Of a DNA stretch of 35,822 nt, positions 1 through 7,983 are shown piece by piece (position 1 is the stretch's first letter; each line of letters opens with the position of its first letter). This DNA comes from Pseudomonadota bacterium. Its GTDB lineage: Bacteria; Pseudomonadota; Alphaproteobacteria; Sphingomonadales; Sphingomonadaceae. The notes below the pieces were generated by a model. That model was not told the DNA's origin and searched no databases. It was given only the letters and a program-made list of their open reading frames with translations. The position numbers and the translations under genes were made by a program. Location: positions 1 to 35,822 of the forward strand of contig JAEZCZ010000004.1 of assembly GCA_023433305.1 (NCBI GenBank), in the 5' to 3' direction.

Positions 1-2082
1 TTCAAGAAGTCCAGCCGCGTGGTCGGCGACGTGATGGGCAAGTACCATCCGCACGGCAACCTCGCGCTCTACGATGCGATGGTGCGCCTCGCGCAGCCGT
101 TCACGCTGCGCTACCCGCTGGTCGAGGGGCAGGGCAACTTCGGCAACATCGATGGCGATAACGCCGCGGCCGAACGCTACACCGAGTGCCGCCTGACCAA
201 GACGGCGATGCAGTTGATGGAGGGGCTCGACGAGGGCACCGTCGACTTCGTCCCGACCTACAACAACGAAGAAGAAGAGCCCTCGGTCTTTCCCGGGTTG
301 TTTCCAAACCTCCTGGCGAACGGGGCGAGCGGGATCGCGGTCGGCATGGCGACGAGCATCCCCAGCCACAACGTCGCCGAAGTGATCGACGCCGCGCTCG
401 AGCTGATCGACAACCCGCACGTCGAGCACGCGCGGCTGATGGAGCTGTTCCGCGGGCCCGACTTCGCGACCGGCGGACTGGTGGTGGACTCCGCCGAGGC
501 GATCTCCGCGGCGTACGAGAGCGGGCGCGGCAGCTTCCGCGTGCGGGGCCGGTTCCATGCCGCCGAAGCGAAGGACCAGGCCGATCGCGATGCGGGCATC
601 GAACGCCTCGGCGGCGGGCAATATCAGCTGGTGGTCTCGGAAGTGCCCTATGGGGTGCCGAAAGGCCGGCTGATCGAGCAGATCGCGCAGCTCATCGCCG
701 ATCGCAAGCTGCCGATCCTCGAGGACGTGCGCGACGAGAGCGACGAGAACATCCGCATCGTCTTCGTGCCCAAGAGCCGCAACGTCGATCCCGAGCTGCT
801 CAAGGAATCGCTCTACAAGCTGACCGATCTCGAGACCCGCTTCGGGCTCAACCTCAACGTGCTCGACGCCACGCGCACGCCGATGGTCATGGGGCTGCAC
901 GAACTGCTGTCGAACTGGGTCGCGCACCAGATCGACATCCTCCAGCGCCGCAGCCGCCACAGGCTGGCGAAGATCGCCGACCGGCTCGAGCTGGTCGAAG
1001 GCTACATCGTCGCGTTCCTCAACCTCGACCGGGTGATCGAGATCATCCGCACCGAGGACGAGCCCAAGCCGGTGATGATGGCCGAGTTCGGGCTCTCCGA
1101 CCGTCAGGCAGAGGCGATCCTCAACATGCGGCTGCGCAGCTTGCGCAAGCTCGAGGAAATGCAGCTCCGCCAGGAGAAGGACGAGCTGCTGAAGGAGCGG
1201 GACGAGCTCGAGAAGCTGCTTGCCTCGCCCGCGCGCCAGCGCACCCGGCTGAAGCGAGACCTGACCGCGATCCGCAAGGACTACGCCGAGGACACCGCGC
1301 TCGGCCGGCGCCGCACGACGATCGCCGAGGCGGCGCCGACCGTCGAGTTCAGCATGGACGCGATGATCGAGAAGGAGCCGGTCACGGTGATCCTCTCGCA
1401 GCGCGGGTGGATCCGCGCGGCCAGGGGCCATGTTCCGCTCGACGGCGATTTCAAGTTCAAGGAAGGCGACGGCCCGGCTTTCGCGGTCCACGCGCGGACC
1501 ACCGACAAGCTGCTGCTCGCCGCCGACGATGGCCGGTTCTTCACCATCGGTGCCGACAAGCTGCCCGGCGCGCGCGGCTTCGGCGAGCCGATCCGCAACA
1601 CGCTCGACATCGACGCGGCCGCACAGATCGTCGCGCTGATCGTCCACAAGCCGGGGACCCAGCTGCTGCTCGCTTCCAGCGTCGGGCGCGGCTTCGCGGC
1701 GGTGACCGACGAGCTGCTCGCCGAAACACGCAAGGGGCGGCAGGTCGTCAACCTCAAGGACAAGGTGAAGCTGGCGGTGGTGCGCCCAATCGCGCCCGAG
1801 CATGATCACGTCGCGGTGGTCGGCGACAACCGCAAGCTGGTGGTGTTCAGCCTCGAAGAGCTGCCGGTGATGTCGCGCGGGCAGGGGGTCACGCTGCAGC
1901 GCTATCGCGACGGCGGATTGGCCGACGTCACCACGCTCAAGCTCGTAGACGGTCTCTCATGGGAGATGGGCGGCGAGACGGGCCGGACGCGCACCGAGAA
2001 GGACATCGTGATGTGGAAGGTGGCGCGTGGCGCCGCCGGGCGACTGCCGCCGCAGGGCTTCCCCCGCGACAACAAGTTCTAA
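1..2082 (+). CDS. parC: DNA topoisomerase IV subunit A (5' end cut by window)
   Basis: Breakage-reunion subunit of topoisomerase IV, which with ParE decatenates and relaxes chromosomes. The reading frame is open from base 1, so the true start lies upstream; 693 residues are visible, with roughly the first 80 missing by family comparison. The segment begins in the winged-helix region (GKYHPHG, then EGQGNFGNIDGDNAAAERYTE). The active-site tyrosine of RYTE is codon 60 of the window (bases 178-180). The tower and coiled-coil gate follow, then a C-terminal beta-pinwheel from about residue 440. ParC is favoured over GyrA because the C-terminal part shows no clear GyrA box and the NIDGDNAAAERYTE form suits alphaproteobacterial ParC. 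The residue matching E. coli ParC Ser80 is Leu (see findings). The TAA stop overlaps the stop of the convergent neighbour by 4 bases. Confidence 0.95.
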   Translation, partial: FKKSSRVVGDVMGKYHPHGNLALYDAMVRLAQPFTLRYPLVEGQGNFGNIDGDNAAAERYTECRLTKTAMQLMEGLDEGTVDFVPTYNNEEEEPSVFPGLFPNLLANGASGIAVGMATSIPSHNVAEVIDAALELIDNPHVEHARLMELFRGPDFATGGLVVDSAEAISAAYESGRGSFRVRGRFHAAEAKDQADRDAGIERLGGGQYQLVVSEVPYGVPKGRLIEQIAQLIADRKLPILEDVRDESDENIRIVFVPKSRNVDPELLKESLYKLTDLETRFGLNLNVLDATRTPMVMGLHELLSNWVAHQIDILQRRSRHRLAKIADRLELVEGYIVAFLNLDRVIEIIRTEDEPKPVMMAEFGLSDRQAEAILNMRLRSLRKLEEMQLRQEKDELLKERDELEKLLASPARQRTRLKRDLTAIRKDYAEDTALGRRRTTIAEAAPTVEFSMDAMIEKEPVTVILSQRGWIRAARGHVPLDGDFKFKEGDGPAFAVHARTTDKLLLAADDGRFFTIGADKLPGARGFGEPIRNTLDIDAAAQIVALIVHKPGTQLLLASSVGRGFAAVTDELLAETRKGRQVVNLKDKVKLAVVRPIAPEHDHVAVVGDNRKLVVFSLEELPVMSRGQGVTLQRYRDGGLADVTTLKLVDGLSWEMGGETGRTRTEKDIVMWKVARGAAGRLPPQGFPRDNKF

Positions 2083-2456
2083 CCCTCGCGCACGTGCTCT
2101 GAAGGCCAGCCGACTCGTACCAGCAGGTTGTCGGGTCCTGCGAGCCCGACTTCGTACAGGCCCCACTCGCGGTGACGCAGCACGCCGCCGGGCCGGATGA
2201 TCTTGTCGTCCATCAATCGGGCGATCTCGGTCACGTGAGGTGTGCGGATGAATACGCCGAAGGGGTTGTTCTCCGGCACGTCCCACGGCGGCGGGTCGCC
2301 GCGCCGCAGATGAACCTCGCATCCCCAGCCGGTCAGGATCTGGTAGGCGTCTTCGCCGCCGGTGCGCTCGAACCCCATCTGCCGCCAGAACGGCAGCGCG
2401 GCGTCGATATCGTTGCAGGGCACGATAGCAAATGCACCGATGTCGGGTTCGGTCAT
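2079..2456 (-). CDS. Glyoxalase/bleomycin-resistance (VOC) superfamily protein
   Basis: A 125-residue single-module vicinal-oxygen-chelate fold protein. The pattern IVPCNDIDAALPFWRQMGFE at the start, a central HLRRGD strand and the closing GLYEVGLAGPDNLLVRVGW match small bleomycin-resistance or glyoxalase-like proteins. These are usually dimeric and cytoplasmic, and either bind a metal or sequester a drug; the actual substrate cannot be read from sequence. I chose the ATG at 2456 because GGGAGGA lies 6-7 bases upstream; an in-frame extension to 2543 has no ribosome binding site and unlikely composition. The TAG stop shares bases with the parC stop. Confidence 0.85.
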   Translation of the reverse strand: MTEPDIGAFAIVPCNDIDAALPFWRQMGFERTGGEDAYQILTGWGCEVHLRRGDPPPWDVPENNPFGVFIRTPHVTEIARLMDDKIIRPGGVLRHREWGLYEVGLAGPDNLLVRVGWPSEHVREG

Positions 2457-2557
2457 GGCGGCATCCTCCCTTTCGGAATGATGCCGCGCCGGACCGCAAA
2501 AGCAAAGGGCGCCCGGATCGCTCCGGACGCCCCATTGCGCCAAGCCTCGATCGCGGC

Positions 2558-3094
2558 TCAGTCGCCGCCCTGCGCGGTGTCACCGCCGGTGGCAGCGGCG
2601 GCAGCAGCCTGCACGTCGGCGGCGGTGGCGAGGAATGTGAGCTTGTCGGCCTGCATTGCCATCTGCGCCTTGGGCAGCGCGACCGGGCCGCTCTCCAGCG
2701 TGACGACGACATTGTCACCGTCGATGCTCTCGACTTTGCCGAGCAGGACCGCATCGGAGCTGTAGACTTCCGTTTCGGGCACGAGCGCGGCGGCGAGCTT
2801 GGCTTCGGCCGCCTGGTTCGCCTCGGTCACCGCGGCTTCGAGCTCGGCCTTGTTCCAGCCGAGCGTCGGGCCTTTCTCGCCCTTGGCGAACGAGCTGGCG
2901 GGCAGGGCCGCCGTGAGGTTGCCGGTGTCGACCACCACGGCGTCGCCGTCGACGCTCTTGATGGTGCCGACTTCCGCGCCGTCGGGGCCGTAGATCTTGG
3001 CGCCCACGGTGACGCCGGCATCCTGCGCCAGGACGGGGGTAGACAGGCCGGCAACGGCCAGGGCGGCCGCGGCGGCGAGGGTCGAAAATTTCAT
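2558..3094 (-). CDS. Secreted protein with two tandem beta-type repeats (unknown function)
   Basis: A 178-residue protein with a clear Sec signal peptide (MKFSTL, Ala-rich core, cleavage near VLA-QDA at residue 23). The mature part is an internal duplication. Residues about 29-91 (VGAKIYGPDGAEVGTIKSVDGD) and about 106-165 (TEVYSSDAVLLGKVESIDGD) share the pattern Y-x-x-D-x-x-x-x-G-x-(I/V)-x-S-(I/V)-D-G-D-x-V-V-V. This resembles PRC-barrel or KOW-like small beta folds, but I cannot assign a family firmly. Start at 3094 is supported by GGAGAGAG 4 bases before the ATG. Likely periplasmic. It stands alone, 223 bases downstream of cca, so it probably has its own promoter. Confidence 0.85.
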   Translation of the reverse strand: MKFSTLAAAAALAVAGLSTPVLAQDAGVTVGAKIYGPDGAEVGTIKSVDGDAVVVDTGNLTAALPASSFAKGEKGPTLGWNKAELEAAVTEANQAAEAKLAAALVPETEVYSSDAVLLGKVESIDGDNVVVTLESGPVALPKAQMAMQADKLTFLATAADVQAAAAAATGGDTAQGGD

Positions 3095-3317
3095 TATCTC
3101 TCTCCGTATGGTCTTAACTGAACTTCGCGCCGGTCGGCGCCGAGTCAAAAACCGGAACGGCGGAGGGAAAGCGACGCCCGGCGCCGGCCGCTGCCGACGC
3201 TCCTCTTCACGGCACCCCCAAGTGACACGATCCGACTTTGTCGCGGAGTGTTCCGGAGAGGGGGTGCCCATTGCAAACATTTTGCGGACGAACCGGTGCT
3301 GAGCTGCGATGAAATCC
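3095..3317. other. Intergenic region with a spaced perfect inverted repeat
   Basis: A 223-base gap between cca and the secreted duplicated protein, both on the minus strand. It must hold the promoter and 5' leader of the latter. It contains a perfect 9-bp inverted repeat (GGCACCCCC at 3211-3219, GGGGGTGCC at 3260-3268) separated by 40 bases. The arms are too far apart for a simple terminator; they could be an operator pair or chance in GC-rich DNA. I found no convincing -35/-10 pair with normal spacing. Confidence 0.4.
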
Positions 3318-4487
3318 TTAACGGCCGAGCTGCTCGACGAGCATCGCTTCGACGCGGGCGCGATCGGGGAAGCCCTCGGCGACCCAGCGTCGTTCGATTT
3401 CCTTAAGGATTCGCGCCACTTCCGGGCCCGCCGAGATGCCACGAGCGACGATCTCGCCGCCTTTCAGCGGAAGCTCGGGAATTTCCCAGCCTTGCAGGGG
3501 CGAGACCCTGGCGCCTTGCAGCAGCAGCCGGTCGATCGCGACCTCCCGGCCAAGCCGATAGGCGAGGGCGCGAGCATCGGCCGTCTCGTCACCGCGATCC
3601 GCAGCCGCCACGAGGCGTTTGCGTTGGGCCGCCGACAGGCGCAGCCGTGCCGCGACCTGGTCGGCCACTTCGCGATCGGGCGGCAGCAGCGCGGCCAGTC
3701 GCCGCAGGGCCGCTGGAGGAACTTCCTGGCGTGCCTCCTCGGCAACCACGGCCTGAAGCGTAGCGATACCGCTCGCCGATGCCTCGGGCAGGATCACCGG
3801 AAGCACACCGCGCGCGTCCATCCGCGCCACGGTCGGCCCCGGGTCGGGCAGGGCGAGCAGGTTGAGCAGTTCCATCGCGACCCGCTCGCGGCTGAGGCCC
3901 TTGAGCGTGGGGGCCAGCTGCGCGCAGGCCTCCTCGGCTTCCGCATCGAGCTCGCTGCCGAAACGCGCCTGGAAACGGTAATAGCGCAGGATGCGCAAGT
4001 GATCCTCGCGGATGCGCTCGCGCGCGTCGCCGATGAAGCGGATGCGCTGGGCCTCGAGGTCCGCCAGCCCGCCGAAGTAGTCGAATATCTCCAGGGTCGC
4101 AGGATCGGCGTAGAGCGCGTTGATCGTGAAGTCCCGCCGCTCGGCATCCTCGCGCCAGTCGTCGGCGTAGGCGACCGTGGCCCGCCTCCCGTCGGTGCTC
4201 ACGTCGCGTCGCAGCGTGGTGATCTCGACCGGGCCGCTGGGCAGCACCGCCGTCACCGTGCCGTGATCGATCCCTGTCGGCACCGCGCGGATATTCGCCT
4301 TGGCGAGCAGGTCCATGACCGCTTCGGGGCGATGCACCGTCGCCGCGTCGACATCGCTTACCGGCGTGCCCAACAGCGTGTCGCGCACCGCTCCGCCGAC
4401 CCACCGAATACCGCCGGCGCCGAGCGCGACGACCAGCGCGGCGAGGTCCTCGCGCTGCGTCCAGTCGGCGGCGGGAAGCGTGCTCAT
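3318..4487 (-). CDS. cca: CCA tRNA nucleotidyltransferase
   Basis: Adds or repairs the 3' CCA of tRNAs using CTP and ATP; a class II nucleotidyltransferase of 389 residues. The head domain has GGAVRD (residues 31-36), with the metal-binding carboxylates in DVD (45-47). It continues with the GTVTAVL strand, RRDFTINALYAD, and the neck motif around GDARERIREDHLRILRYYRF, all typical of the family. The C-terminal part carries the variable helical body and tail. I start at ATG 4487, just after the upstream Nudix stop. An ATG at 4499 (MALT) overlapping that gene by 10 bases is an alternative, and neither has a strong Shine-Dalgarno, so translational coupling is likely. Last gene of a DUF1285-Nudix-cca operon. 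Confidence 0.95.
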   Translation of the reverse strand: MSTLPAADWTQREDLAALVVALGAGGIRWVGGAVRDTLLGTPVSDVDAATVHRPEAVMDLLAKANIRAVPTGIDHGTVTAVLPSGPVEITTLRRDVSTDGRRATVAYADDWREDAERRDFTINALYADPATLEIFDYFGGLADLEAQRIRFIGDARERIREDHLRILRYYRFQARFGSELDAEAEEACAQLAPTLKGLSRERVAMELLNLLALPDPGPTVARMDARGVLPVILPEASASGIATLQAVVAEEARQEVPPAALRRLAALLPPDREVADQVAARLRLSAAQRKRLVAAADRGDETADARALAYRLGREVAIDRLLLQGARVSPLQGWEIPELPLKGGEIVARGISAGPEVARILKEIERRWVAEGFPDRARVEAMLVEQLGR

Positions 4488-4489
4488 CG

Positions 4490-5077
4490 TTAGCGCCATG
4501 CGAGACGGCGGCCGAGGTTGGCAAGGATGGCCGCGGTTATTCCCCAGATGCGGTGGCCCTGCCACTCGATCTCGATGTAGGGCCGCGTGCGACCGAGCCA
4601 TTCGGCCTCCTTTTGCACGTGGTTCGCCGGATCGAGCACGAAGCCGAGCGGCGCCTCGAACCACGCCGCCACCTCGCGCGGATTGGGAACGATCGGGAGG
4701 TCGGGCGGGACGAGCCCGAGCACGGGCGTCACGTCGTAGCCCGTTCCGGTGACGTAGCGATCACTCGCTCCGATCACGCGCACGCTGGCGGCGTCGATCG
4801 CCAGCTCCTCGTGAGCCTCCCGTAGCGCCGCTCTTACGGCGTCCTCGCCGGGGTCGAGCTTGCCGCCGGGAAACGCCACTTGCCCCGGATGCGCGCGCAT
4901 GTCGGGGGGCCGATGTGTCAGGAGCACACCCGGCTCGGCGCGATCGGTCACGGCGATGAGCACCGCCGCCGGGCGGATCACCGGCGGGGCGAAGTGCGCA
5001 TCGTTGCGAAGGTTCGGGAGCTCGACGCCGTGCCCTTCGTCGAACAGGCGCTTCAAGCGCTCGAACAGCTCGCTCAT
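4490..5077 (-). CDS. Nudix hydrolase, CoA pyrophosphatase type
   Basis: A 195-residue Nudix protein. The segment VLLTHRPPDMRAHPGQVAFP before the box is the hallmark of the NudL/PCD1 branch, which cleaves CoA and its derivatives to phosphopantetheine and 3',5'-ADP. Nudix box at 72-94: Gly72, Glu78, Arg86, Glu87, Glu90 and Glu91 are all present, so metal binding should be intact. The near-invariant Gly just after the EExx core is Ala93. The start ATG overlaps the TGA of the upstream DUF1285 gene (ATGA), and the gene ends 2 bases before cca, so the three are probably cotranscribed and translationally coupled. Confidence 0.9.
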   Translation of the reverse strand: MSELFERLKRLFDEGHGVELPNLRNDAHFAPPVIRPAAVLIAVTDRAEPGVLLTHRPPDMRAHPGQVAFPGGKLDPGEDAVRAALREAHEELAIDAASVRVIGASDRYVTGTGYDVTPVLGLVPPDLPIVPNPREVAAWFEAPLGFVLDPANHVQKEAEWLGRTRPYIEIEWQGHRIWGITAAILANLGRRLAWR

Positions 5078-5622
5078 GCCGGAACCAGCGGGAACGTGAC
5101 GCCCCGGCTCGTGACCGAGCGGCCGTCGCCGGTCGCCAGCGCGTGCTCGGCGAGCTGCAGCCAGGTCGCGCGATCGAGCCGCGCTTCGCACCCGTGCCGC
5201 ACCGCGAGGTAGATCGCGGGCGTGTCCGCGTCGCCCGCGGCGCGGAGCGGATGCTCGGGGCCGGCAATGACCAGCTCGTCGGTATTCAATCGAAAGGCGA
5301 GGGCGCCGTCGCGCTCCTGCATGTCGACTGCGACGAAGGCCGCGTCTTCCACCTCGATCGACTGCCGGCACTCCGGGGTGACCAGCCAGTGCGCCCCGTC
5401 ATCATCCTGCACCAGCAGCGAGGCGAAGGCGCGCACCATGGCCGGCCTGCCGATGGGCTGTCCCTCGTGGAACCATTTGCCATCGGCCGCGATGCGCATG
5501 TGGCTGTCGGCCGTCTCGGCGGGATTCCAGCGCTCGACTGGCGGTAGCTTGCGCTCCGCCACCGCCGCGGCGATGTCGAGCAGCGACATTCCGGAAAGGT
5601 CGGGCGGGGGTTGGTAGGGCAC
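5074..5622 (-). CDS. DUF1285 family protein
   Basis: A 182-residue cytoplasmic protein recognisable as DUF1285 from LPPVERWNP, the following MRIAADGKWFHEGQPIGRP, and the WLVTPE motif. The family is widespread in alpha- and gammaproteobacteria and of uncertain function; published structures show a two-domain beta-rich fold. The longest frame begins with GTG at 5622; an internal ATG at 5589 (MSLLDIAAAV) is a possible alternative, and neither has a strong ribosome binding site. It is first in the operon with the Nudix and cca genes, an order seen in other alphaproteobacteria, so a link to RNA or cofactor housekeeping is plausible but unproven. Confidence 0.85.
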   Translation of the reverse strand: MPYQPPPDLSGMSLLDIAAAVAERKLPPVERWNPAETADSHMRIAADGKWFHEGQPIGRPAMVRAFASLLVQDDDGAHWLVTPECRQSIEVEDAAFVAVDMQERDGALAFRLNTDELVIAGPEHPLRAAGDADTPAIYLAVRHGCEARLDRATWLQLAEHALATGDGRSVTSRGVTFPLVPA

Positions 5623-5697
5623 CGGTTGAGGTTGGCAGATCGCGGCGCTTCCGTCACCCCGCTGCTCCCGACTGAGGCACTCGTGGCGCTTTCTACC

Positions 5698-6138
5698 TCA
5701 GTCGGCACAAACGGGAACGAGCACCATCGTCATTGGCCCGCCCCCGACATTCGCCACGGTCCGGTTCGCCATGCGGGTGCGCTTGCAGGGTTTGCCGTCC
5801 TTTCCGACTGGCGTCTTCGAGGAGGACGGGCGAGACCGCGACGCGACCTGAGTATCTGGCGCCGGCGAGTCCATAGTGCAGACGCCCTCGTCGACCAGGC
5901 GCCCGAGGAACGCGCGCGCCTGTTCTCGCAGCCAGGCGTCGGCTTTGGCTTTGCCCTCCGCTCGCGTTCTCTGGGCGTATTCCTTCTCCATCGCCGCCTT
6001 TTCCGCAGGTGGCAGCGTCTCGGGTGAACATGCGGGCGTGGCGGAACGCGGTGGCGACGAGCCCTGTGCCCATGAAGGCGGCGACATCACGGTGGCGACT
6101 GCGGCGAGTCCGAACACGGTCAGCGGGAAGCGAGGCAT
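5698..6138 (-). CDS. Small secreted protein, unknown function
   Basis: A 146-residue product starting MPRFPLTVFG with a signal peptide ending near SWA-QGS (residue 24). The mature part has a charged helical stretch (EKAAMEKEYAQRTRAEGKAK, then ADAWLREQARAFLGRLVDE), a Ser/Pro/Lys-rich linker, and a short C-terminal segment ending VLVPVCAD. Four cysteines in the mature chain (PAC, GVC, KPC, PVC) suggest disulfides in the periplasm. I chose ATG 6138 over 6171 because the signal peptide then starts properly and AAGGA lies upstream. I do not recognise a family. It stands alone between the GNAT gene and the DUF1285 operon, with 75-108 bases on either side. Confidence 0.75.
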   Translation of the reverse strand: MPRFPLTVFGLAAVATVMSPPSWAQGSSPPRSATPACSPETLPPAEKAAMEKEYAQRTRAEGKAKADAWLREQARAFLGRLVDEGVCTMDSPAPDTQVASRSRPSSSKTPVGKDGKPCKRTRMANRTVANVGGGPMTMVLVPVCAD

Positions 6139-6246
6139 GGGCGGTCCTTGGTTGCCAAAGGTCCCAAGCATCTTAGAGGGCTCGAGGTCCCCTACGGAAG
6201 CAGTCCAGCGAACCGTCTGACGCGTGGGCGGCGCGCCCGGTCGTCG

Positions 6247-6765
6247 TCAGTCCGGCCAGGGGCCCAGCATGCCCTCTTGCGGCAGGACGGCGGGATTGGC
6301 GCCGCGGATCAGCAGGCGCTCGGGGTCCCAGGGTCCGGGGCAGGACCAGCCGCGTGGGGCTTCGACGAAGCCGAACCGGGCGTAATAAGGGGCATCCCCG
6401 ATCAGCACTTGGGGCAAGGGCGCCGCGGGATCGATCGCGTCTGCCTGGGCCGCCATCAGTGCGCGGCCGAAACCCTGGCCCTGCCGCTCGGGATGGATCG
6501 CCACCGGGCCGACCATGATCAGCGGATGGGCGCGCCCCGCCGGGTCGGTCAGCGCGACCGGATAGGCCTGGATCGTCCCGACCAGCTTGCCTGCTTCGTC
6601 GTAGGCCGCGAAGCAAAGCGCGGGAAGGCACTCGGTGCCCTCGCGGATTTTGTAGGCCGTGCGCCCCTGGCGACCCGGGCCGAAGGCAAGGTCGAGCAGG
6701 TGTTCGATCTCGGCCGGATCGGCCTGGTCGAGCGGAATCAGCGTGGAGGCGGCGAGTTCGTCCAT
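6247..6765 (-). CDS. GNAT family N-acetyltransferase (YhbS-like)
   Basis: A 172-residue acetyl-CoA-dependent acetyltransferase. The acetyl-CoA binding motif A is visible as GPVAIHPERQGQGFGRALM (Q/R-x-x-G-x-G), preceded by the beta strands LPALCFAAYDE and LVGTIQAYPV and followed by YYARFGFVEAP, the usual GNAT motif B Y-x-x-x-G-F. The pattern fits the COG3153 (YhbS) group, whose substrates are mostly unknown. ATG 6765 is preferred; an upstream in-frame TTG at 6804 is possible. The gene lies 54 bases after the sugar dehydrogenase gene on the same strand and may be cotranscribed with it. Confidence 0.9.
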   Translation of the reverse strand: MDELAASTLIPLDQADPAEIEHLLDLAFGPGRQGRTAYKIREGTECLPALCFAAYDEAGKLVGTIQAYPVALTDPAGRAHPLIMVGPVAIHPERQGQGFGRALMAAQADAIDPAAPLPQVLIGDAPYYARFGFVEAPRGWSCPGPWDPERLLIRGANPAVLPQEGMLGPWPD

Positions 6766-6819
6766 GGGCGGCGCGCCGATAGGTTCGCCGCCCCCGCGAT
6801 GCAAACGGAATCGATGGCG

Positions 6820-7983
6820 CTAGCCCGCCGGCGTCAGGCGCAGCAGCCGGCCGCCGGTGCCGTCCTCGATCACGTAGATCGAGCCGTCGGGCGCCTCGAC
6901 GATGTCGCGCAGCCGCTTCTCGAACCGGTAGCGCGCTTCCTCGGTGCCCTTGTCACCGTCGAGAGAGACACGCACGATCGACATCGTCGCGAGGCCGGAA
7001 GCCAGCGCCTGGCCGCGCCATTCCGGCCAGAGCTTGCCCGAATAGAAGATGAAGTCGCCCGGCGCGATCACCGGGTTCCACGAGATCGCCGGCTTGGTGA
7101 AGCCATCGTCGGCGGAGTGGTCGGGAATCGGCGTGCCGCTGTAATCGTCGCCGTTCGAGCGCGTCGGCCAGCCGTAGTTGGCGCCGGGCTCGACCTTGTT
7201 GATCTCGTCGCCGCCGCGCGGGCCGTGCTCGAGGTCCCACAGCTGGCCGTCGAGATCGAACTGCAGGCCGGCGATGTTGCGATGGCCATAGCTCCAGATC
7301 TCGCGCGCCACCCCGCCGCGATCGGCGAACGGGTTGCCGTCCGCCGGGGTGCCGTCGAGGTTCAGGCGCAGCACTTTGCCGAGATTGTTGTCGAGGCCCT
7401 GCGCCGGTTCGCCCTGCATCCGCTCCCCCGAACCCAGGAACAGGTACTTTCCGTCGGGCGAGAATTCGATGCGGTGCGAGAAGTGCCCCGGGCTCGCGAC
7501 TTTCGGAGACTGGCGCCAGATGACCTCGAGCCCATCGATGCGGCAGGCGTCGGCTTCCTCGCAGACCAGCGTTCCCTTGCCGAGGGCCGCATTGCGCGCG
7601 TTGCCTTCGGCCGCTTCGGCCCAGGAGAGGTAGATCGTGCGCCGGCCCAGGGTTTCGGAGGCCTCGCTTTCGAGGAATGCCACGTCGCCGAACCCGCCCT
7701 GGCCGCCGACCGCGACCTCGGGCACGCCGGTCACCGTGCCGAGCCGCCCGGTCGCCAGGTCGACGAACTTCATCGAACCGGGCTTCTCGGTCACGAACAG
7801 CACCTGCGTGCCGGGCGCGACCGCGAGCGCCCACGGGCTATCGAAGGTGCCCTTGTCCTCGATCGTGAAGGGCTCGCCGCTCGCGGCGGCCGGCGCGCTA
7901 TCCCCAGACTGCGCCTGGCCGCAGCTTGCGATCAGCAGCGCGGCGGGAGATAGAGCGACCATCAGCTGTTCGATCTTGCGCAT
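6820..7983 (-). CDS. PQQ-dependent sugar dehydrogenase-type lipoprotein (glucose/sorbosone dehydrogenase family)
   Basis: A 387-residue six-bladed beta-propeller of the soluble glucose/sorbosone dehydrogenase family, predicted to oxidise an aldose with PQQ in the periplasm. Family signatures: SPGHFSHRIEFSPDGKYLF, LDNNLGKVLRLNLDG, REIWSYGHRNIAGLQFD and LEHGPRGGDEINKVEPG followed by NYGWP, with the metal- and PQQ-binding residues in the expected places. The N terminus has a lipobox (IASC, Cys about residue 21), so it is probably a membrane-anchored lipoprotein. Start ATG 7983 overlaps the start codon of divergent rnhB within GCATGC; an internal ATG seven codons on is possible but leaves a shorter signal. 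No PQQ biosynthesis genes are nearby, so the PQQ source is unknown. Confidence 0.9.
   Translation of the reverse strand: MRKIEQLMVALSPAALLIASCGQAQSGDSAPAAASGEPFTIEDKGTFDSPWALAVAPGTQVLFVTEKPGSMKFVDLATGRLGTVTGVPEVAVGGQGGFGDVAFLESEASETLGRRTIYLSWAEAAEGNARNAALGKGTLVCEEADACRIDGLEVIWRQSPKVASPGHFSHRIEFSPDGKYLFLGSGERMQGEPAQGLDNNLGKVLRLNLDGTPADGNPFADRGGVAREIWSYGHRNIAGLQFDLDGQLWDLEHGPRGGDEINKVEPGANYGWPTRSNGDDYSGTPIPDHSADDGFTKPAISWNPVIAPGDFIFYSGKLWPEWRGQALASGLATMSIVRVSLDGDKGTEEARYRFEKRLRDIVEAPDGSIYVIEDGTGGRLLRLTPAG

Noticed and set aside
6148..7953. A 601-codon open frame on the plus strand
   Set aside because: It is antisense to the GNAT and PQQ-type dehydrogenase genes, which have clear family motifs; the product is Arg/Ala/Gly-rich with no recognisable domain, as expected for shadow frames in GC-rich DNA.
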